From contig JAFCZU010000039.1 in NCBI GenBank assembly GCA_019314185.1, positions 1-18,935 of the forward strand: DNA of 18,935 bases. The letters run 5' to 3'. The position numbers were made by a program, and so were the translations under genes. Source of the stretch: Deltaproteobacteria bacterium. Its GTDB lineage: Bacteria; Desulfobacterota; Desulfobacteria; Desulfobacterales; ETH-SRB1. Shown piece after piece: positions 6,865 to 13,900 of the stretch. Every line of letters begins with the position of its first letter. Position 1 is the stretch's first letter. The notes below the pieces were generated by a model. That model was not told where the DNA came from. It searched no databases and saw only the letters and a program-made list of their open reading frames with translations.

Positions 6865-7920
6865 TCAGCTGTGGCTGGCGTTCAATCGTTTGAGAAAATC
6901 AATAATTTGAGCTTCCTCTGGCCACATCTGGCCATCCTGCCAAATCAATTCTCCTGTGTCTGGATCTTCCTGCAACTCCCAGTGTCCCGGGCAGTCGTGG
7001 GTTATGAAATGAGGAAAAGTGTAGCTCATTTCGACAACAATCCACTCTTCAGACTTTCGCAGGCAATCAATCGCTATAGATTGAGTTTTTAGGCGCTTTG
7101 ACAGTTTAAAACCAAGACGAACGGCATCAAGGGGTATATGTGTCGGATCTATGTCTACATTTTTGCTGCCACTAGCTCGAAAATCGTTCGGACGATTGAA
7201 TCTTCTAAAACCGAATGCTCGGTTACCAATTACAACAATCCGGATATCAAATGAGTTGTCCGGCAAGAACTCCTGAAAGAGCACGTAATTCTTGTGCAAT
7301 TCCCAGGAATTCTCGTGTGGTTTTGGAATCGGCGGAATGCCCTTGAGTAGAAGGTTGAGGGCGGCAAAGACTCTCCGTCTTCTAAAAGGCCAATATTCTA
7401 AAAATTTATCGCTAAGTTTATGAACACCTCTGCCGAACAGTTTGTCTATCCACAACTCAGCCTCTTTGTAAGAGTACACTATCCCAACATTCTGTGAGAC
7501 CGCTCCGCTCCATAGCTTTATAACCAGCGGATATTCAGCAGTGATTGCCCATTCCTTTGCTAAATCTATTTCGTACCATACCCACGTCTTTGGAATTGGA
7601 ATTTTTGCTACCTCAAAAAGATATCTTTGCGTGACTTTATCGTCATAATGCCAGCAGGTATTTTGATCCGGATAGACAATCAGTCCCAATTCCTCCTCAA
7701 AAATTGGTAAAATTCTTCTGGCAATTTGCCGCATATTAGGAAATTGTCCATGACGCCACATAAAACCATGGCAACCACGTACCTGGTCCAGGATATCTGC
7801 ACTGTAGACATTAACTAATCGAACTTCATGACCTGCCTCCTGCAAAAGTCGTATCCACATTGGTGAATAAGCATCGCCAGAGCCATAATCGTCGGGTTGT
7901 ATAGCCACTGTGAACTTCAT
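6865..7920 (-). CDS. ATP-grasp family ligase (RimK-like)
   Basis: The start chosen is the ATG at 7920 (MKFTVAIQPDDYGSGDA), giving 351 residues. It has AAAGGA seven bases upstream, whereas an in-frame ATG at 7947 has no such site. The N-terminal part (MWIRLLQEAGHEVRLVNVYS) looks like a pre-ATP-grasp Rossmann-like domain. The ATP-grasp core follows: KIPIPKTWVWYE, YPLVIKLWSGAVSQNVGIV with the ATP-binding lysine, NYVLFQEFLPDNSFDIRIVV, NDFRASGSKNVD, and WIVVEMSYTF, which carries the Mg-binding acidic residue. Enzymes of this fold use ATP to activate a carboxylate as an acyl-phosphate and join it to an amine or thiol. Inside a polysaccharide operon it could amidate a uronic acid or attach an amino acid to a sugar, but that is inference. 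In the 238 bp before it, after the Wzt gene, I see no gene and no clear terminator. Confidence 0.85.
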   Translation of the reverse strand: MKFTVAIQPDDYGSGDAYSPMWIRLLQEAGHEVRLVNVYSADILDQVRGCHGFMWRHGQFPNMRQIARRILPIFEEELGLIVYPDQNTCWHYDDKVTQRYLFEVAKIPIPKTWVWYEIDLAKEWAITAEYPLVIKLWSGAVSQNVGIVYSYKEAELWIDKLFGRGVHKLSDKFLEYWPFRRRRVFAALNLLLKGIPPIPKPHENSWELHKNYVLFQEFLPDNSFDIRIVVIGNRAFGFRRFNRPNDFRASGSKNVDIDPTHIPLDAVRLGFKLSKRLKTQSIAIDCLRKSEEWIVVEMSYTFPHFITHDCPGHWELQEDPDTGELIWQDGQMWPEEAQIIDFLKRLNASHS

Positions 7921-7927
7921 TTTCAGA

Positions 7928-7933
7928 TCCTTT
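7928..7933 (-). promoter_or_regulatory. Shine-Dalgarno sequence deciding the ATP-grasp start
   Basis: AAAGGA on the minus strand lies seven bases before the ATG at 7920. It favours that start over the in-frame ATGs at 7947 and 7938, which would add a short charged tail ahead of the first beta strand. Confidence 0.7.
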
Positions 7934-8158
7934 CGCATTTTCGGCATTGCCAGTCATGACAGGCACGAATTGTTGAATGGCAAGTGTTAGAGGTTCGAAG
8001 TTAAGGAAATCCTGGTAATTGCTGCTCTATATAGCGCCTTGCTGAATTCCACCCCGTACAAGAGTGACAAGTTAATGTTTTAAAATATACGATATGGGAT
8101 CATCCTGTCTGGAAATATATAAACAACTTTGAGAGCCTAATTGCTTCCGATGCCGATT

Positions 8159-9520
8159 TCAGGACTCATGCATGGTCGCCGTGAAAGAAGAAAATATTTT
8201 CGGCGGCTCTTTGCTTGCATTGGATAGTTCACGCATCTTCCATGTCGCCGGGTATCGGACGGGCGCTTTGCATACGATCCGGCCCTGCATGGAACTTTCT
8301 ACCGTAAAGAGAAGGCAGTTTCCGACCCTGTCATGCAGGATGTTGAAACCGTCTCCGAGGAAAACGGTGATATAGTATGTTCCATCATTGAGAATGTTTT
8401 CGCCAAGACACATATGAATCTCGGATTTATCCTCTGGAAGGATGAGTACGGTGGAATCGTCGAGGTTCGAAAAATGGAGTATGAGTTGCCCTAGAGTATT
8501 ACGTATACTTACCCCCAGTACGATTTCGCTGCCGGCGGTGCCGGATACCCCGATTTTGAAAACAACGGGTTCGCCATATGCGAATTGGGATCGAATCTCT
8601 CCGTCCCTATCATCTGTGCTCAGGTGCAAGATACGCATCGTGCCTCGGTTAATTCTCTCTTTAGACCAATTTCGCAAGTCGACCCATCCGCTGGTGTGAT
8701 CCTCGGATACATACCTGCTTACCACCGATTTCGTCTCACCGAGCTCTGTAAGTCTGCCGGCAGTCAACAGCATGCATTGGGAGCACAATTCCGAGATCAT
8801 ACCCATGTTGTGACTAACGAACAAAACGGTGCGGCCACGCTTTGCCACTCCTTCCATCGTACCCAGACACTTTTTCTGAAAAGCTACATCCCCGACAGCC
8901 AGCACTTCATCAACGATAAGAATCTCAGGGTCAAGATGAGCAGCCACAGAGAAGGCCAGACGGACACGCATGCCGCTGGAATAGCGTTTCACCGGCGTAT
9001 TAATAAACTTCCCTACCTCAGAAAATTCAACTATCTGGTCAAATTTCCTATCCACCTCTTTCTTCCGCATTCCGAGAATAATTCCATTCAGATAGACATT
9101 CTCTCTTCCCGTAAGCTCCGGGTGAAAACCGGTTCCAACCTCCAATAAGCTCGAAACTCGGCCCCGGATCTCAGCACGGCCGGTGGTCGGGTCCGTTATT
9201 CGCGAGAGAATCTTAAGCAGAGTTGATTTTCCGGCACCGTTTCTCCCAATGATTCCAAGTGCCTCACCCCGTTTTATTTCGAAGGAGACATCTCTCAAGG
9301 ACCAGATGATGTCCGATGTATCTGCGGCGGAATCGGGATCGGAGTTGAAATTGATATCGTCAAACGTGTAGAGGGAGCGATACCTCCTGTAGTTCTTTAA
9401 AGGGCTTTTTAGTAACTCAATGGCGGCGGTACCCAGGCTGTCGTGGATATTTTCTTTCAGGCCGATTCGGTAACACTTGCTGATATTTTCCGTCTTGATG
9501 GCTATGTCTGTTGTAGTCAT
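8159..9520 (-). CDS. wzt: Polysaccharide ABC exporter ATP-binding subunit with C-terminal glycan-binding domain
   Basis: This 453-residue ATPase powers export of an undecaprenyl-linked glycan through Wzm. The Walker A motif is GRNGAGKST (92-100). EVGTGFHPELTGRENVYLNG follows (127-146), characteristic of the Wzt/TagH/KpsT branch. The signature is YSSGM (180-184), Walker B is EILIVDEVLAVGD (199-211) and the H-loop is FVSHN with H237. Residues from about 290 to 430 (FAYGEPVVFKIGVSGTAGSE, VLGVSIRNTLGQLI, NDGTYYITVFLGDGFNILHD) form a beta-sandwich of the Wzt C-terminal type. In O-antigen systems such as E. coli O9a this domain recognises a chain-end modification before export. An insertion at about 50-70 is somewhat longer than usual. 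The start at 9520 has AGGGTGA just upstream. A 170-bp gap separates it from Wzm, with no terminator seen, so the two are probably co-transcribed. Confidence 0.95.
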   Translation of the reverse strand: MTTTDIAIKTENISKCYRIGLKENIHDSLGTAAIELLKSPLKNYRRYRSLYTFDDINFNSDPDSAADTSDIIWSLRDVSFEIKRGEALGIIGRNGAGKSTLLKILSRITDPTTGRAEIRGRVSSLLEVGTGFHPELTGRENVYLNGIILGMRKKEVDRKFDQIVEFSEVGKFINTPVKRYSSGMRVRLAFSVAAHLDPEILIVDEVLAVGDVAFQKKCLGTMEGVAKRGRTVLFVSHNMGMISELCSQCMLLTAGRLTELGETKSVVSRYVSEDHTSGWVDLRNWSKERINRGTMRILHLSTDDRDGEIRSQFAYGEPVVFKIGVSGTAGSEIVLGVSIRNTLGQLILHFSNLDDSTVLILPEDKSEIHMCLGENILNDGTYYITVFLGDGFNILHDRVGNCLLFTVESSMQGRIVCKAPVRYPATWKMRELSNASKEPPKIFSSFTATMHES

Positions 9521-9690
9521 TTCACCCTGCCGTTATAGTCTTTAATTTTGGAAAGAAAAACTTTCATACACTTTTTTGATTTCCACTCTCAATTGCCGGA
9601 GGCGTGAAAGCCGGCTGTAAATAGCAGATGGCAGAAGCCCTTTTTGCCATATTAATCCCGCATTGAAATAAGAGATTTGTCTGACCTTTC

Positions 9691-10530
9691 TCAGATTACA
9701 TCGACGAATATTTTCTCCATTCGTTTAAAATACAGAACGCCGCTGATAAGCAGAATAATGGTCGTGAGAAAACCCGGCCAGATGTAAATCCATAGAATAG
9801 GTGTACCCAGGAAGCATGCCCGATATCCTTCAATGACACCCACAATCGGGTTCAAAGAGTAGAAAATTCTATATTTAGCAGGAATGGACGATGCGGAATA
9901 AACGATTGGTGCCGCATACATGAGCATTCGGACGACAAACGGCATGGCGTATTTAACATCACGAAAGCGTATGGCCATGGCAGACAACCACATCCCCACA
10001 CCCGCAGCAATGCTGATCATCTGGACAAAGAACAGAGGTAAAAAGACCAGATTCCACGTAGGCATGACCCGGTAATAGAGAGAAACGATTAAGATGAGTA
10101 CAACAGAGATCAGGAAATCAATCAGTCTGGCCAACACAGGGGTAACGGGGAAAATCAGACGGGGAAAATATACTTTCCCAAGCATGTTAATGCCTTGTAC
10201 TAGACTCTGACTCGATTGCGTCATGGCCGTGGATAAATATGTCCATGGGATGATTGCCACGGTCGAGTAAAGCATATAAGGGATACCTTCTGTGGGTATT
10301 TTGGCAATTTTTCCAAAAATTATAGTGAAAATAGCAATCTGTATGAGTGGTTGCAGGATGGCCCAAGAAAATCCCATTATCGTTTGTGCATACATAACCT
10401 TGATGTCGCGCCAAACTAGAAAACAGAAAAGATCACGATATTCTATTAATTCCATGAAATCGATGACTTGCCATCCCGATTTAGGCTTGATAGTAGTGAT
10501 TTTCACATCGCTGGCATTTGAGGTCGTCAT
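9691..10530 (-). CDS. wzm: Polysaccharide ABC exporter permease
   Basis: From the ATG at 10530 the protein has 279 residues, the normal size for Wzm/KpsM-type permeases (ABC2 membrane family). It starts MTTSNASDVKITTIKPKSGW, then ELIEYRDLFCFLVWRDIKVM, YAQTIMGFSWAILQPLIQIA, an amphipathic entry and a first helix typical of the family. Several further hydrophobic helices follow (IFTIIFGKIA, YSTVAIIPWTYLS, FLISVVLILIVSLYY, IYIWPGFLTTIILLISGVLY), with a NPIVGVIEGYRACFLG loop between the last two and a short KRMEKIFVDVI tail. It forms the membrane channel with Wzt as its ATPase. The frame is open for 52 more codons to an ATG at 10686. That extension falls in repetitive AT-rich DNA and would add an unusual hydrophobic tail, so I reject it. 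AAAGG lies 11 bases before the chosen ATG. Confidence 0.94.
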   Translation of the reverse strand: MTTSNASDVKITTIKPKSGWQVIDFMELIEYRDLFCFLVWRDIKVMYAQTIMGFSWAILQPLIQIAIFTIIFGKIAKIPTEGIPYMLYSTVAIIPWTYLSTAMTQSSQSLVQGINMLGKVYFPRLIFPVTPVLARLIDFLISVVLILIVSLYYRVMPTWNLVFLPLFFVQMISIAAGVGMWLSAMAIRFRDVKYAMPFVVRMLMYAAPIVYSASSIPAKYRIFYSLNPIVGVIEGYRACFLGTPILWIYIWPGFLTTIILLISGVLYFKRMEKIFVDVI

Positions 10531-10541
10531 GTTGTTTTCTA

Positions 10542-10546
10542 CCTTT
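10542..10546 (-). promoter_or_regulatory. Shine-Dalgarno sequence supporting the internal Wzm start
   Basis: AAAGG on the minus strand precedes the ATG at 10530 by 11 bases. Together with the family's normal N-terminus and length, it supports 10530 over the upstream in-frame ATG at 10686. Confidence 0.55.
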
Positions 10547-10632
10547 AATTTCAGAAGGTTAAGATATTCTATTAATGTTTTGTATTTCCATACCAAGATC
10601 CGGCTATCATATTGACAGAATCGGAAGCCTAA

Positions 10633-10760
10633 ACAAATACAAATGACAAAAATATCAATGACCAAAACGAAAAATGGGCGTATCATGAAGTTTTGTTTAG
10701 AATTTTGAAAATTCGTATTTCAATATTGTTTCGTATTTCGTATTTCGATATTCGTATTTT
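10633..10760. repeat. AT-rich intergenic repetitive element (TTCGTATTT array plus AATGAC(C/A)AAAA motif)
   Basis: TTCGTATTT occurs four times within 48 bp (10712-10720, 10730-10738, 10737-10745 and 10751-10759). Next to it, plus-strand bases 10640-10670 contain the related motifs AAATGACAAAAA and CAATGACCAAAA. Low-complexity blocks with this 'TTCG-AT' plus 'TTTTGGTCATT' composition occur between genes in several environmental bacterial groups. That recognition is from memory, and the copy number in this genome cannot be judged from one window. Confidence 0.6.
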
Positions 10761-10893
10761 AAGGTTGTTCCTGTGATTTGATGACATGATAAATTGCCAA
10801 AATCATGGACAGAACTTGTGAGACACGGTACTAGTCTAACATCATAAATTCATCGGTTTGAATCCTTTGTGCTTCGCTATTCAACGCACAACT

Positions 10894-10923
10894 CCAAGGC
10901 AGAGCCATGTGGCTCTGCCTTGG
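10894..10923 (-). terminator. Perfect 14-bp inverted repeat after the giant gene
   Basis: CCAAGGCAGAGCCA (10894-10907) is followed after two bases by its exact reverse complement, TGGCTCTGCCTTGG (10910-10923). The hairpin would form about 48 bases after the stop codon of the giant gene, where a transcript end is expected. Neither strand has a T-run directly after the stem, so it may be a processing or mRNA-stability hairpin, or a protein-binding palindrome, rather than a canonical intrinsic terminator. Confidence 0.5.
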
Positions 10924-10970
10924 CTCAAAGGATAAGAGCATTTTTGGATATTCAGATTCAAAAACGGTGC

Positions 10971-13900
10971 TTATGATCCAGGCGGAGGAACATATTCTGC
11001 TGCTCCTCGTCTATATTCGCTGTAAAACTGTACCCAGGTTCTGGGTGCAGGATCTGCCGTCGGCGCGTCAGTATCATAAACCAATAGTTTACCATTAAAG
11101 CCAGCAACTACCACTTCATTGTACCCATCGCTATCCGTATCGTAGACTCTCGCAGGTGTTAATTGACCTGCATCTTTGATTTCAATCCAATCGATCAAGG
11201 TAAAGTTTTTGTCATAGACAAGAAGTGGATAATCACCATCATGAGTATCCCCGACTGTATCCTCCTGGCTGCCGGTCGCCACCAGGATTTCCATATGGCC
11301 ATCTCCGGTCACATCTCCCACTTTTGGTGGCCAGGCAATCCAAAAATCAAAACTGGCTTGAAAATCAATGGTCCCGTTCACTAAATCAAAGACTACAAAA
11401 TTTCTGGGTGCCCTTGAAGGATAAGAAGTGGCTGTAATAAACTCCAAATTTCCATCTTCATCAATATCATAAACCGTTGGAGTACCATGAGTAGGGAGGC
11501 CTCTATTGCTATAATCAACTATTGTGTTGCCTGAGGTTGGATCCAATATTATGGGCCCGTCAAGTGTTATTTGTGTGGCAATAAGTTCCAAGAAACCGTC
11601 TCCGGTAACATCTGCAAGTATTGGCATAGGGCTGCTATGCTGAATATCCGGTCTTGCCCAGAGTTGTTCCAGAGTGTGGGCGTTAAAGGCCTGAAGTCCA
11701 TCGGCAGGCATGTCGTGATAGCCGTCTCTCCTGTCTCCCAGGTAAACTTCGAATTGGCCATCTAAATCAGCGTCAGCTAATGCCAGTCCGCCCCAACACG
11801 GGTGACGGATCCAGGTATCAGCCAAGACATTGCCATTGTGATCGAGCATCGTTAGCGCACCGTCATAGTCGTCTGGGTTCCCGCTATAGGGATCCGGAGT
11901 TGTATCTTCTGAAGCAAAATAGATAGTGGGATAACCCTCTCCATCAATATCATGAGCTATGATAGGGAAAAAGGTAATGCCTTCACCTTTTAATGGAGGC
12001 GTTATCCACCGTGTTGAACCATTGCCATTTAGAGCATGCAGACGAGGAGGGAAACTCGTTGCACACAGTATTTCAGGCGTACCATCATTATTAAGATCAA
12101 CCAATTCAACGGCACCATTGCCTGAGCCGATTGTCACAGACCACTCGATATTTCCTGTTTTTCCGTTTACTGCTACTACGTTGTTTCCCGCTTTCATAAC
12201 AATTTCTTGATCGCCATCATTGTCAATATCCCCCATTACAGGCATAATTTGTCCGCCTCCTGGGAGGTCGGTTGTCCATTTGTGCCGCAGGATACCTGTC
12301 TTTGTGAATTTGACCGCATCTGCACACGTAGAGTTCGACCCATCGGCTATCAGGGTCACCGCGTAGGTAACGCCGGCTTCAAAGCGGAAAGAACCCAGTA
12401 GATTCCATTGCCCGCCGTTTACCCTCTGATTTACGTATATGGGAGTAATCCCGTCAGCGTGTTCTATGTTGTATCGGGCATTGCTATTTCTGGTCCCTGC
12501 AACAGTGTACCATACAGATACATCGAAATTCCCAGAAACCGGAGGTACCAAAAACCACGTGAAAGTTGCGCCATCTCTGCTATACTGCGAGGTGGCGTTC
12601 GGATCATCCGGACTCCACGGATTTGGTCCTGCCGAATCCTCCCAGGTTCCAGTAGATTCGGTGTCGGGGTCCTTGTTGTCAACAATCACGGGACCGAGAT
12701 TAATGACACAATCTACGGCCGAACCTAAAACGGCAAAACTGCCTGCCGGAGGATCCGTGCTGATGACCGTATCGGGTGGAACCGCGACGGAATAATCCAC
12801 GGTCACATTGCCTAACACCAGACCCACTGCATTAATTGCCGCCTCAGCCTCAGCCTGCGTCATGCCCGCGACATCCGGCACCGTCACCGGCGCAGGACCA
12901 TCAGATACCAAAAGATCCACGGTCACGCCCAACGGCACCTGGGTGTCTTTAGCAGGCGTCGTGCTGATCACATTGCCCGCAACAATGGTGGCATGGTAGT
13001 CGGTTGTGGTAACCCCTGCCACAAGACCGGCAGCCGTAATATCATCTCGGGCATCGGCCTCGAGCAGATCTTCACAATTGGGCACCGTGACCAGTGACAC
13101 CTCTTGTACATTATCTACATAAAAAGACCCGGCTCCGTCGTTCCACTGGGCAAAGCTGATATGGGTAACACTGTCCTTCACGTTGCGGGACGTAAACGTC
13201 TCCTTATATACACCGTCTATAAACACGTCATAGGTGTCTGTATCCAGATCGCACACCACGGAGATGTTGTACCACTGATCCAGGTTCAGACCGGATGCCA
13301 CCGTGGTAAACGATGTCCAATCGTCGTCTCGATCCAGGGCCACCAAATCCATGGTGCCTGTAGTGCCGCCACCGTCCTTGGCCATGGCCATGTACACAAA
13401 CCGCTCGGAATTGTCAGAGTTCGGACCCGGACTGCTAACATGGCTCGTGTCGCCTATCAGCATAAAGGCACTGCGATCCGGGCTGCTGATATTGAGAATC
13501 TCGTCCACATAAATGTCCCACTCTACCGCAAACTTGCCGGTCTGAGCTGGCTCAAACTCCTGGCTCACATAAGCATTTGTGGTGTTTGATGCCGTAAAGC
13601 CCGACTTCTTGGTGCTGTTACCGCCAACATTAGTCTCGTCCAGGAACAAAAGTCCCGGATCCTGGGCCCGACTCTCGTACCAGTCACGGCCCGCCTCGTC
13701 TGCACGAAGATCCGCGCTGTCCAAACTGGCTTCAAAATCCGTGTCTGTCACCAGATCCGTGGGCGCAGGCCCTAAGGATACCACAACATCCACGGTAGAT
13801 CCGGGCGGAATACTTGCGCCGCCGACAGGATCCTGGCTAATCACAATATCTACCGCCACCACGGCATCATAAGCATAGCTCACATTGGCCACAAGACCCT

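Larger units (their letters stand above)
10531..10970. other. 440-bp non-coding gap between the giant gene and the exporter genes
   Basis: No convincing gene is seen here. It holds a perfect inverted repeat close to the end of the giant gene and an AT-rich repetitive block close to Wzm, listed separately. It is the longest gene-free stretch of the window and the natural place for a promoter of the polysaccharide operon, but I see no clear -35/-10 pair. Confidence 0.7.

Noticed and set aside
7949..7964. Near-palindrome GCCAGTCATGACAGGC before the ATP-grasp gene
   Set aside because: It is short, has mismatched pairs and lies in a coding-proximal region. No second copy or known operator match was seen.
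9542..9700. Short minus-strand frame in the Wzm-Wzt gap reading FNAGLIWQKGLLPSAIYSRL and onward
   Set aside because: The composition looks protein-like, but there is no ATG/GTG/TTG start with a ribosome-binding site and no recognisable family. A relic gene is possible but not supported.
10531..10686. 52-codon N-terminal extension of the Wzm frame starting at the ATG at 10686
   Set aside because: It falls within the low-complexity repetitive block, gives an atypical extra hydrophobic stretch, and a normal Wzm start with its own ribosome-binding site exists at 10530.
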